Shown: in pieces, positions 1 through 10,576 of the stretch | How the letters are laid out: each line of letters opens with the position of its first letter | Position numbering within the stretch: position 1 is the first letter of the stretch | Assembly: GCA_009921565.1 (NCBI GenBank) | Contig: RFXM01000005.1 | Location: forward strand, 1 to 40,354 | Reading direction: 5' to 3' | DNA: 40,354 nt | DNA from: Methylocystaceae bacterium | GTDB lineage: Bacteria; Pseudomonadota; Alphaproteobacteria; Rhizobiales; Beijerinckiaceae | Position numbers and translations under genes: made by a program | The notes under the pieces: generated by a model | What the model saw: only the letters and a program-made list of their open reading frames with translations | What the model was told of the DNA's origin: nothing | The model's database searches: none

Positions 1-507
1 GTTACGCAAGCGCTGATGCAAATGTTGAATGAGGTTAAGTGGGGCGAACTTGACGCCATGATCATTGACATGCCCCCAGGAACTGGTGATGTCCAACTCA
101 CAATTGCCCAGCAAGCCGCACTTTCAGGCGCTGTTATTGTTTCAACGCCTCAAGATCTCGCCTTGATTGATGCGCGTCGTGCGGTTGCTATGTTTCAAAA
201 AGTTGAAACGCCAATTTTGGGCGTGATTGAGAATATGAGTTATTTTCAATGCCCGCATTGTGGTGGACGCTCGGAGATTTTCGCTCATGGCGGTGCGCGA
301 CATGATGCGGAAAGACTCTCTGTGCCGTTTTTAGGCGAGGCGCCGCTGGATATGCGCATACGAGAAACTTCTGACGCGGGACATCCCATCGTTAGCGCTG
401 AGCCCAATAGCCCCCAAGCGGCCGTCTATCTGGGGCTAGCTGCAAAAATCAAGACGCTTTTAGAAACGCAAAAAAGGAAACAAGCGCCAAATATCATTGT
501 TGGATAG
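1..507 (+). CDS. mrp: Mrp/NBP35 (ApbC)-family Fe-S cluster carrier ATPase, 3' part only (5' end outside the window)
   Basis: Frame open from base 1 (VTQALMQMLNEVKWGELDAMIIDMPPGTGDVQLTIAQ...) with the IDMPPGTGD motif and the C-terminal CPHCGG-type cysteine pair (FQCPHCGGRSEIF) typical of Mrp. Confidence 0.93.
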   Translation, partial: VTQALMQMLNEVKWGELDAMIIDMPPGTGDVQLTIAQQAALSGAVIVSTPQDLALIDARRAVAMFQKVETPILGVIENMSYFQCPHCGGRSEIFAHGGARHDAERLSVPFLGEAPLDMRIRETSDAGHPIVSAEPNSPQAAVYLGLAAKIKTLLETQKRKQAPNIIVG

Positions 508-756
508 GCGCTGTAAGATGACTATGACACTCTTATAATTTGGTAAGTTTGAGGCGGTAAAATATCTTTTTGAGGAAATGTCAGTTCCTAGGCTCGGCAA
601 TGTTGAAAAGCTGGGCTTTATTATGTGTGCTGCTTCAATTCGGTACGAACAAAGTTAAATGTTTAAAATCAGACGGTGGTCAGACATAAGTCGCTTTTGC
701 GCTCAATTTATTTCCTAAATGCGCAACCTTGCGAGGTCGAGAAGAAGCCTATAACT

Positions 757-850
757 TAATAACCTTGGCGAGGGGCGCCGCTTTGGCGGCTGAGATGGAC
801 CCGTCGAACCTGATCCGGATAATGCCGGCGGAGGGAAGCCAGTTGAAAAG
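757..850 (+). promoter_or_regulatory. TPP (THI-box) riboswitch upstream of thiC
   Basis: ACCTTGGCGAGGGGCGCCG...GGCTGAGATGGACCC...GAACCTGATCCGGATAATGCCGGCGGAGGGAAGCC matches the conserved TPP aptamer core (CTGAGA; CCTGATCCGGATAATGCCGGCGGAGGGAAG) and lies directly upstream of thiC. Boundaries approximate. Confidence 0.95.
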
Positions 851-914
851 CGACTTCAATAGTCGGTTTTGCTGTTATTTTCTCTGACTTAAAGTCTTTT
901 CCGCTCCCCTTTAA

Positions 915-2780
<1,866 letters not shown>

Positions 2781-2897
2781 TCCTCGCCTAAGGGAAATTT
2801 TCACGGATCGCTTTTTAAGACCGAGAGGCGCGAGAACGGGCTTATCGACGTGAGTTCCTAATGTTTGTTAATGCGTCAAGATTTTTTGGAGTTCTTC

Positions 2898-3443
2898 ATG
2901 GGCGTTGATCAGCCGCAGGCCATTATCGGCATTGTGACAATCTCAGATAGAGCGAGCGCTGGATTATATGAAGATAAGGGTGGGCCAGCAATTGAAGCTT
3001 ATTTTAGCAAAATATTAATTACGCCATTTCGGTTTGAAAAAAGAATAATTCCTGATGGCTTTGACAGTGTCCGAGACACATTAATCGAATTGGTCGATCA
3101 GTTTTCCTGTGATCTTATCGTGACAACGGGCGGGACGGGGCCTAGTCCCAGAGATCTTACGCCTGAGGCGACGCGCGCTGCCTGTCCAAGAGAATTGCCT
3201 GGATTTGGCGAATTAATGCGAAAAGTCTCCTTGGAACAGACGCCAACAGCAATCCTTTCCAGGCAAATCGCTGCGCATCGCGATAAATGTCTTGTTGTTA
3301 ATTTGCCCGGAAAGCCAGCCGCCATCGAACTCTGTCTCAACGCTGTTATGCCAGCTATTCCCTATTGTTTGGATCTTTTGGGCGCGGCCTTTATCGACAC
3401 AGATCCGGCTTGGGTTCAAACTAAGCGGCCTATCAATCAATAA
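2898..3443 (+). CDS. mog: molybdopterin adenylyltransferase (MogA/MoaB family)
   Basis: IIGIVTISDRASAGLYEDKGGPAI, IVTTGGTGPSPRDLTPEATR and NLPGKPAAIELCL motifs. Start may be 2898 (MGVDQ), 2871 or upstream. Confidence 0.9.
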   Translation: MGVDQPQAIIGIVTISDRASAGLYEDKGGPAIEAYFSKILITPFRFEKRIIPDGFDSVRDTLIELVDQFSCDLIVTTGGTGPSPRDLTPEATRAACPRELPGFGELMRKVSLEQTPTAILSRQIAAHRDKCLVVNLPGKPAAIELCLNAVMPAIPYCLDLLGAAFIDTDPAWVQTKRPINQ

Positions 3444-3582
3444 CTACCTGAATAGGTAGGTATTTTATCCCTATCAGTTTTGAAGCTCATCTTCTCTTCT
3501 CCTGTTACGGCCTGTATAGGAGAGGACACTTCGCCTGTAATTGAAAACAAGGCTGGAGGGGATTTGCCGGAGAGAGCGAAAA

Positions 3583-4395
3583 ATGAGCGACTTGCGTCTG
3601 GTTCTTGTTGGCGCCGCTGGACGGATGGGTCGTATGCTCACCCAGGTGATACCCGACACGCTTGGGTTACGCCTTGTCGCCGCTTTGGAAGGTGAGACTG
3701 CGCCGACATTGGGCGCAGATAGCGGCGCGGCCTTTGGGCAGGGTTCAAATGGCGTCATTGTAACCTGTGACGTCTCGGCAGCGCTCTCGCAAGCCGATGT
3801 GATCGTAGATTTTTCGCGGCCAGAGGCGACTGTTGGTATAGCTCAGGCGGCTGCCAAAAATAAGGTTGCGCATATTATTGGGACGACAGGTCTGACTGAA
3901 CAAGATTTAGAAAAAATTGCAATTGCCGCGAAAGATACTGTGATCGTGCGCTCAGGCAATATGAGTTTAGGCGTAAACTTACTAGCAGTTTTAGTTGAAC
4001 GGGCGGCAAAGGCGCTTGGTCCCGCTTGGGATGCAGAAATAATTGAAATGCATCATCGACAAAAAGTTGATGCGCCGTCTGGAACGGCCTTATTACTTGG
4101 CGAAGCGGTCGCGCGGGGTCGTAACATAGAACTTTCCGCCCATAGCGTTAGAGGGCGTGATGGAATAACAGGTCCCAGATCGCCTGGTGAGATAGGTTTT
4201 GCAAGCCTGCGCGGCGGGACAGTCATCGGAGACCACTCCGTGATCCTCGCTGGAGCTGGAGAGCGTCTGGTTTTGTCTCATCATGCTGAAGATCGCGGTA
4301 TTTTTGCTCGCGGCGCCTTAGCGGCGGCGCTTTGGACCCGCGGTAAGTCTCCTGGACTGTACTCTATGGCCGATGTTCTTGGTCTGTCGAGCTAA
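3583..4395 (+). CDS. dapB: 4-hydroxy-tetrahydrodipicolinate reductase
   Basis: [54 protein letters not shown]. Start ATG 3583 with upstream GGAGAGAG; the ORF track start at 3541 is an upstream TTG. Confidence 0.96.
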   Translation: MSDLRLVLVGAAGRMGRMLTQVIPDTLGLRLVAALEGETAPTLGADSGAAFGQGSNGVIVTCDVSAALSQADVIVDFSRPEATVGIAQAAAKNKVAHIIGTTGLTEQDLEKIAIAAKDTVIVRSGNMSLGVNLLAVLVERAAKALGPAWDAEIIEMHHRQKVDAPSGTALLLGEAVARGRNIELSAHSVRGRDGITGPRSPGEIGFASLRGGTVIGDHSVILAGAGERLVLSHHAEDRGIFARGALAAALWTRGKSPGLYSMADVLGLSS

Positions 4396-4410
4396 AGAGG
4401 GACAGAGACA

Positions 4411-5040
4411 ATGAGCCTCACTCGTACGTTAGTCTTGGTCCGTCATGGTCAGAGCGAATGGAACGCGAAGAATCTTTTTACCGGTTGGAAAAACCCAGAT
4501 CTTACGCCATTGGGGGTTCAAGAGGCGCGTCAGGCCGGAACCGAATTAAAAAAATTAGATCTTTTATTTAGTGTTGGATTTACTTCTGCATTAGTGCGCG
4601 CACAGCATACTTTATCGCTGATCTTTGAAGAGCTGGGCCAATCTAATATCCCAACCATCCGTGATCGGGCGTTAAATGAGCGTCATTATGGCGATTTGTC
4701 TGGTTTAAATAAGGACGAAGCGCGAGAGAAATGGGGCGAGGAGCAAGTGCGTCTTTGGCGGCGTTCCTATGACGTTTCGCCTCCAGGCGGGGAAAGTCTG
4801 AAAGATACCGTCGCTCGCGTTTTACCCTTTTATTGTCAGCGAATTTTGCCCCCAGTTATGAGGGGTGAGCGCGTTCTTGTTGTCGCTCACGGCAACTCTC
4901 TACGCGCCTTGGCGATGGTGCTTGATCAGTTAACCTCAGAGACTGTTTCCACGCTTGAGATTTCCACAGGCGTTCCTATTGTCTATCAGCTAAACGCCGA
5001 CTCAACGGTCGCTTCGCGGCAGGTGCTTAATCATAAGTAG
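4411..5040 (+). CDS. gpmA: 2,3-bisphosphoglycerate-dependent phosphoglycerate mutase
   Basis: [54 protein letters not shown]. Confidence 0.95.
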   Translation: MSLTRTLVLVRHGQSEWNAKNLFTGWKNPDLTPLGVQEARQAGTELKKLDLLFSVGFTSALVRAQHTLSLIFEELGQSNIPTIRDRALNERHYGDLSGLNKDEAREKWGEEQVRLWRRSYDVSPPGGESLKDTVARVLPFYCQRILPPVMRGERVLVVAHGNSLRALAMVLDQLTSETVSTLEISTGVPIVYQLNADSTVASRQVLNHK

Positions 5041-5049
5041 CTGCAGAGT

Positions 5050-5835
5050 TTATATGTTTAAATCTCGATAAACGCTGACTTCCTTTTCACGCGCTAGCCT
5101 TGCGTCATCGCCAGATTTAACGCCGCGCCAGACATCAAAAATTGTCGCCAGCGTTGTCAGCAAACCAATAATTTTTCCAAAAATAAGTCCAAATGGAAAT
5201 ATTAGACGGTCGAGAGGCAGAATAAATTGGCCGCCAATAAAAATCAGCGTTGCGTTAATAAAATAAGCAGGTCGGTAGAGATTATTCTCACGCCAGGCTT
5301 GACGCGCATAGGGCCGCGATTTTTTCTTCACCGCTCGATTGTATCGACGATTAGTCAATAACCCAAATAGCCTTCGTCTTGGCGGCAATGCATTTGGGCC
5401 AGCGAGAAGTTCGTCATAGCTTGTGAGTTTTGAGATATGCGCAATAAATGCAAGGACTAAATTGCTTACAACAAAAAAAACTTTAATCCAAATTATGGAT
5501 AGCGCCAGTTGCGCGCCAATATCGACAAAGAATAATTGTAAAAAAGCATTCAGTAAGAAAGCCGATCGGTGAAATGCACATCGGTTCATGTCTTGAATTT
5601 TTTCATCAATAAAGTTAGCCCCTGATTTAGTAGACGAAAGCGTGAAGAGTATGTGCTTTTGTTCTTCAGATAGTTTCCAATGGGCTTGCAAGGCCGCGAT
5701 ATTTTCATCTGGCTTGCCTCTTTTTATTTTAAAAGTTGTGAATGAAAAAAGATTTGAAAGCTTTGTAATTATGCTGCGCGCTGAGGCGTAGCTGCTTGTT
5801 ACTGTTTCAATGAGTTTTTCAGGTTCAGAGCTCAT
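5050..5835 (-). CDS. hypothetical multi-spanning membrane protein
   Basis: Single long minus-strand ORF (track start 5907; internal ATG MSSEPEK... at 5835 is the likelier start) with several hydrophobic segments. No family recognised. Confidence 0.65.
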   Translation of the reverse strand: MSSEPEKLIETVTSSYASARSIITKLSNLFSFTTFKIKRGKPDENIAALQAHWKLSEEQKHILFTLSSTKSGANFIDEKIQDMNRCAFHRSAFLLNAFLQLFFVDIGAQLALSIIWIKVFFVVSNLVLAFIAHISKLTSYDELLAGPNALPPRRRLFGLLTNRRYNRAVKKKSRPYARQAWRENNLYRPAYFINATLIFIGGQFILPLDRLIFPFGLIFGKIIGLLTTLATIFDVWRGVKSGDDARLAREKEVSVYRDLNI

Positions 5836-6008
5836 CAGTAATCCAGTGTTTGGATTTATCGTGCCATCTTTAAGGATGCTCGCCCTAGTTGCAACTATTC
5901 CTAACACACCCGAGAAGCGTGGGGATTTTTACCTCGCATAAGAAAGACTGAGTATTTATAGATTAATCTGGGCGTCAATATGCGAAACGCTAAGTTCAGG
6001 GCAGGCCA

Positions 6009-6644
6009 ATGATGTGTAATGAAATCCCCAGTTGTCCTGGCGCTTTTCATTATCCCGGCTTTCTAAAACCCAGCGCTCAGCGTGATGTGAGCGCGCAGAT
6101 CAGTAACATCATTCAGCAGGCCCCTTTATTCATTTCCTACATGCCTCGAACTGGCGTTCCAATGTCTGTTCGCATGACAAATTGCGGCCCGCTTGGGTGG
6201 ATGAGCGATAAAACTGCAGGCTATCGTTATGTTAGCGCGCACCCTGAAACTTTGCTTCCCTGGCCTGCGATCCCTCCGTCATTACTGGAAATTTGGGATG
6301 AGCTAACGCAATACCATAAGCCCCCTGAAGCCTGTCTCGTTAATGTTTATAATCTTGAGGCGAAAATGGCGCTGCATCAGGATCGAGATGAAATTGATCA
6401 AGACGCCCCCATCTTATCGCTCTCTTTGGGCTATGATTGCCGGTTTCGGCTTGGCGGCCAAAAGCGCAACGATCCCAGCACAACTTTTGTTCTTTCTTCG
6501 GGCGACGCCCTTGTTTTAAAGGGGTCAGCCCGCAGATGTTTCCATGGGGTGGATCGTATTCTTCCCACTATTGCCGCCGACCTCGCGCCGCCGCTTGCCG
6601 ATTTTGGGGTTCGGCTCAATCTTACGCTCCGGCGCGTCACTTGA
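6009..6644 (+). CDS. alkB: alpha-ketoglutarate-dependent dioxygenase AlkB (alkylated nucleic-acid repair)
   Basis: VNVYNLEAKMALHQDRDEIDQDAPILSLSLGYDCRFRLGG (HxD iron ligands), RRCFHGVDRI (second His) and RLNLTLRRV (2-oxoglutarate Arg). Confidence 0.93.
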   Translation: MMCNEIPSCPGAFHYPGFLKPSAQRDVSAQISNIIQQAPLFISYMPRTGVPMSVRMTNCGPLGWMSDKTAGYRYVSAHPETLLPWPAIPPSLLEIWDELTQYHKPPEACLVNVYNLEAKMALHQDRDEIDQDAPILSLSLGYDCRFRLGGQKRNDPSTTFVLSSGDALVLKGSARRCFHGVDRILPTIAADLAPPLADFGVRLNLTLRRVT

Positions 6645-6858
6645 TCGGACCACAGGAAAAGCCTTTGTTTCAGTTTCCGTTCATTAAAACTGGCGTATAA
6701 CAGCGGTCTAAGAGGCGCGATTCGAGGATATTGTCTCGGAGGGGGCCTTCGTTGTAGGTTCCGGCCGATAGAGCCAGCGCTAAGGTTTAAGAGGCCGGCA
6801 AGAGTTTAAAAAATCGGCCGCCAAGATAAGGCGGTCGTCACTGAGGAAAGGAACGAGG

Positions 6859-7257
6859 ATGAAGCCGATTACCCTGCTGACGTTCGCCGCGAGCGTCGCT
6901 TTCGCCGTATCAACCGGCCAGGCTTTCGCTGCGGGCGACGCTGCTGCGGGTGAAAAAGTATTTGCCAAGTGCAAGGCTTGTCACCAAGTCGGAGAGAGCG
7001 CCAAGAATGCTGTCGCGCCACAATTGAACGGTCTTGACGGCCGCGCAGCTGGCGCTGCTGAAGGCTATAATTATTCAGAAGCCATGAAGGGATCTGGCAT
7101 TACTTGGAATGAGGCGTCATTCAAAGAATTTGTCAAAAATCCAAAAGGCAAAGTGGCTGGCACAAAAATGATTTTCCAAGGTCTCGCGTCTGACAAGGAC
7201 GGCGATGATGTTTGGGCCTATCTTGCTCAGTTCGGCGCTGACGGAAAAAAGAAATAA
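6859..7257 (+). CDS. class I c-type cytochrome (secreted)
   Basis: Signal peptide (MKPITLLTFAASVAFAVSTGQAFA), CKACH haem motif, distal Met (GTKMIFQGL), C-terminal helix DVWAYLAQF. SD-like AGGAAAGGAACGAGG upstream. Confidence 0.93.
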   Translation: MKPITLLTFAASVAFAVSTGQAFAAGDAAAGEKVFAKCKACHQVGESAKNAVAPQLNGLDGRAAGAAEGYNYSEAMKGSGITWNEASFKEFVKNPKGKVAGTKMIFQGLASDKDGDDVWAYLAQFGADGKKK

Positions 7258-7284
7258 CTTTTATTCCGCAAGATGCTTTAATGG

Positions 7285-7317
7285 AAAGCGGCCTCAAGAG
7301 GGCCGCTTTTCTTTTTT
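7285..7317 (+). terminator. Rho-independent terminator of cytochrome c gene
   Basis: AAAGCGGCC-tcaagag-GGCCGCTTTTCTTTTTT. Confidence 0.9.
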
Positions 7318-7349
7318 AACGGCTTTTATGTTTCAGCAAGAGGAGCCCA

Positions 7350-8759
7350 GTGAACCGGAAAGCTGACCCAATCGCCACAGATGCAATGCAGCCTCTGGAA
7401 ACCTTACCCGTTTTTTATCCATTGGAGGGAAAACGCGTTTTGGTTATTGGCGGCGGCGAGGGCGCTGCTTGGAAAGCCGATCTCGTTGCTGCGACCGGCG
7501 CGCGCGTGGAAATCTTTACTGCATCTCCCTGCGCCCGGGTACAGGAAATCGCCCAAACGCGGGCGAATGTTTCCTTGCACCTGCGTGCTGTGCATGTGGA
7601 GGATTTTACCAACGCAACACTGGCATTTGGTGCAACATTTGATGATGAAGAGGCTGATTATGCGCGTAAAATCGCAGATCAAGCAGGAGTCCCGTTGAAT
7701 TTAGCCGACCGTCCTCAGATGAGTGATTTTATTATGGGGGCTATTGTTAATCGCTCGCCTTTGGTGATCGGGGTTTCTACAGGCGGCGCATCTCCTGTTT
7801 TTGCTCAAGCTGTTCGCGGCCGAATTGAAACTTTAGTTCCCGCAAGCTTTGCAGCATGGGCGCGGGCAGCTCAGGCGTGGCGACCACAAATTCTTATCTC
7901 AGGTCTGGATTTTGTCGGTCGACGCGAATTTTGGCGACGGTTCACCCGACTAGCGTTTCAAGATATCGAAACTGCGCCAACTGATGCGCATCGAGAAGAT
8001 CTATTGGCGCAGACTAAATTTGCAGGCCAAGCGATCACTCAGGGACGCGTCACGCTTGTTGGCGCTGGACCTGGCGATCCGGAATTAATTACGCTCAAGG
8101 GCATGCGCGCGCTTGCCGGGGCTGATGTCGTTTTGTTTGATGATCTTGTGCCGGCGAGTATTTTAGATTTTGCGCGTCGAGAAGCTACGCGGATAAATGT
8201 CGGTAAACGTGGTTATGCGCCCTCCGTGCCTCAGGAGGAAATCACGGCGCTGTTGGTTTCCTTGGCGCGGGAAGGCAAGCATGTTGTTCGCCTTAAGGGG
8301 GGTGACCCGATGATCTTTGGTCGGGCCAATGAGGAAATAACAGCGATGCGCCGCGCAGGCCTGGAGATTGAAGTGATCCCAGGCGTAACAGCGGCTTGCG
8401 CCGGGGCCGCGGCTATTGGCGCATCTCTCACCAGTCGGGAAACAGCGCGTCGCGTACAATTTATTACCGCCCATAGTAAGGATGGAGACTTTCCGGAAGA
8501 CTTTGAATGGCGGGCGCTTGCAGATCCACGTGCGACAACGGCGGTCTATATGGGCCACCGCACTTTGCCAGCGCTTTCTGCCCGACTTTTGCAAGAAGGT
8601 CTGCCCGCAGAGACGCCTGCTTATTTGATTGAACGGGCTTCTTCGCCAGAAGAAAAGGTTTTTAAAGGAACCATTGCTGATCTACCTCAGCGCATCGCAG
8701 AACAAAAACTCTCCGGCCCTGTGATGCTGTTAATAGGGCGAGCGCTTTCAGAAGAATAA
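7350..8759 (+). CDS. cysG: bifunctional/trifunctional siroheme synthase (precorrin-2 dehydrogenase + uroporphyrinogen-III C-methyltransferase)
   Basis: N-terminal VLVIGGGEGAAWKADLV; C-terminal SUMT motifs VTLVGAGPGDPELITLKGMRAL, VRLKGGDPMIFGRANEE, VIPGVTAACAGAA. GTG start after AGGAGC. Confidence 0.95.
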   Translation: MNRKADPIATDAMQPLETLPVFYPLEGKRVLVIGGGEGAAWKADLVAATGARVEIFTASPCARVQEIAQTRANVSLHLRAVHVEDFTNATLAFGATFDDEEADYARKIADQAGVPLNLADRPQMSDFIMGAIVNRSPLVIGVSTGGASPVFAQAVRGRIETLVPASFAAWARAAQAWRPQILISGLDFVGRREFWRRFTRLAFQDIETAPTDAHREDLLAQTKFAGQAITQGRVTLVGAGPGDPELITLKGMRALAGADVVLFDDLVPASILDFARREATRINVGKRGYAPSVPQEEITALLVSLAREGKHVVRLKGGDPMIFGRANEEITAMRRAGLEIEVIPGVTAACAGAAAIGASLTSRETARRVQFITAHSKDGDFPEDFEWRALADPRATTAVYMGHRTLPALSARLLQEGLPAETPAYLIERASSPEEKVFKGTIADLPQRIAEQKLSGPVMLLIGRALSEE

Positions 8760-8769
8760 CTCTGGTTTT

Positions 8770-9483
8770 TTATGATCGGTCTTGTAACTTTTCGACCATC
8801 AATTTGAGGAGTTGCGTTTCATTTGGCTTGTCTGCCACATAGGCAGATAGCTGCATTAATTCCAAAGGATGCGCTACATCTTTAGATAAAGCAAAATGAT
8901 CTATGTTATTTAAATTAGCCGATAATTGCGCTTTTGCTACCAATTGAATAAAAATCTCAACGCTCCGTTTAGAATAATGTAAAGCGGCAGAGAGTTGATT
9001 TCCTCTTAATAAATTTTCTGCTTCTTGTGTCAACCTCTGCGCAGCTTCAGCTTTATAAACTTCATGAAGCGTTATGATATGTCCAGCCTGTTGTAAGCCA
9101 TCTTCTAAAAATGATTGTCGATCTCTGCCCGCAAGGTAGAGAAAATGCGTCGGCTTATGATATTTTTGTAGTAAGAGAGGTAAAATCGCCTCGGCGTTTC
9201 CTGCAACAATTTCAGGATCGAAACCTTTATTACGCGCGCTCATTGCGGTTTTTGCGCCAACCGCATGCACGGTTAAATGTGAGAAGCAGTCAATCTCATC
9301 GGCTGTTTCAAAAGCCTTGGCGCTTGAGGCGATTAAGGCGTCGTACTCTGCTTTTGGCGCTTTAGTATGTGTCGCATAAATCTTAATGACGGGAGAAAGG
9401 ATGCTGTTAAAACCGCATTGGCGTAATTTTTCTGCTGTGCGCAGCGCATCCTCTTCGGCTCTTAAGATCAAGATTGGTTTCAC
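8770..9483 (-). CDS. hemD: uroporphyrinogen-III synthase
   Basis: MKPILILRAEEDALRTAEKLRQCGF..., AVGAKTAMSAR; translationally coupled (4-bp overlap) to hemC. Confidence 0.87.
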   Translation of the reverse strand: MKPILILRAEEDALRTAEKLRQCGFNSILSPVIKIYATHTKAPKAEYDALIASSAKAFETADEIDCFSHLTVHAVGAKTAMSARNKGFDPEIVAGNAEAILPLLLQKYHKPTHFLYLAGRDRQSFLEDGLQQAGHIITLHEVYKAEAAQRLTQEAENLLRGNQLSAALHYSKRSVEIFIQLVAKAQLSANLNNIDHFALSKDVAHPLELMQLSAYVADKPNETQLLKLMVEKLQDRS

Positions 9484-10406
9484 AAAGAACCTCTCACGCC
9501 TTGTGGAAGGCGTAATAGAAGTTCATGGCCTGCCTCTGCGCCTATTTTTGTCGCATCAAGGGCGCGCCCCTCTCGACGCACGAAGACGAAAGCGCTTCCA
9601 TCTTCTTTCAAAACTTCACCGTAAAAACGTAACTCATCGCCCAGAACCTCGGCGTAACCGGCGATTGGAGTCCGACAGGAGCCATCTAAAGTGGTAAGAA
9701 AGGCGCGCTCTGCCATCAAGGCGTAGCCCGTCGCTTGATCCAAAAGAGGCTTAAGCGCCGAACGCGTCGTCTGATCATCGCTACGGCAGGTGACGCCAAT
9801 GGCTCCTTGGCCGACTGCTGGCGGAAAATCTTCCAAAGAGAGCAGGGCGCTGATTTGGTCCCTCAATCCAAGACGGTTAAGGCCAGCCGCCGCAAGGAGG
9901 GTTGCGTCTATCTCTCCCTCTCGCACCTTGCGTAAACGTGTTTCAACATTGCCGCGCAAAAGCGTTGTCTCTATGTCAGGTCGTCGTCGTTTGATTTGCG
10001 CCGCGCGGCGTAATGAAGCTGTGCCAACAATTGAGCCCGGCGCTAATTCATCGAGCGTTTGGCCGGTGTGGCTAATCCAGGCGTCACGGGGATCTTCGCG
10101 CAACAAATAGCCTGCAATGATGATCTCGCTGGGCAAGCGAGTAGGGAGGTCTTTTGATGAATGAACGGCAAGATCAATAGTCTGAGCCAGGAGAGCGCTA
10201 TCAAGTTCTTTGGTGAACAGCCCTTTGCCGCCTGCTTGCGACAGCGGCCGATCTTGAATTTGATCCCCAGTGGTTTTGATGACCTCAATGGGCAAATCTT
10301 CAAGAGCGATCCCATGCGCTTGCGCCAATTTTGTTCGCACGATGTGTGTTTGGGCTAAAGCTAGCGGGCTCCCGCGCGTGCCGATACGCAGATTAGCAAA
10401 TGTCAT
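9480..10406 (-). CDS. hemC: hydroxymethylbilane synthase (porphobilinogen deaminase)
   Basis: LRIGTRGSPLALAQTHIVRTKL, GKGLFTKELDSALL, AVHSSKDLPT, VGTASLRRAAQIKRRRPDIET, LRGNVETRL, GSCRTPI. Confidence 0.96.
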   Translation of the reverse strand: MTFANLRIGTRGSPLALAQTHIVRTKLAQAHGIALEDLPIEVIKTTGDQIQDRPLSQAGGKGLFTKELDSALLAQTIDLAVHSSKDLPTRLPSEIIIAGYLLREDPRDAWISHTGQTLDELAPGSIVGTASLRRAAQIKRRRPDIETTLLRGNVETRLRKVREGEIDATLLAAAGLNRLGLRDQISALLSLEDFPPAVGQGAIGVTCRSDDQTTRSALKPLLDQATGYALMAERAFLTTLDGSCRTPIAGYAEVLGDELRFYGEVLKEDGSAFVFVRREGRALDATKIGAEAGHELLLRLPQGVRGSL

Positions 10407-10576
10407 AATCGCTGGTGGTCTCCAGAATGTTGGGACAATAGGGACAAAGAACGAAGGGTAAGGCGTCCTGCTTTCATCGGGAGCAGGCTTTTAAAATTAA
10501 AACTTAAGGTCTTTTAATAGAATTCTTGATAGGCGCATAGCTTTCCCAGTTGAAGAAAGCGCGCTAAATCAATCCT

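Noticed and set aside
3444-3466. CTACCT-gaat-AGGTAG hairpin after mog as terminator
   Set aside because: Only a 6-bp AT/GC-mixed stem with a weak T-tract (GTATTTTAT); too weak to call confidently.
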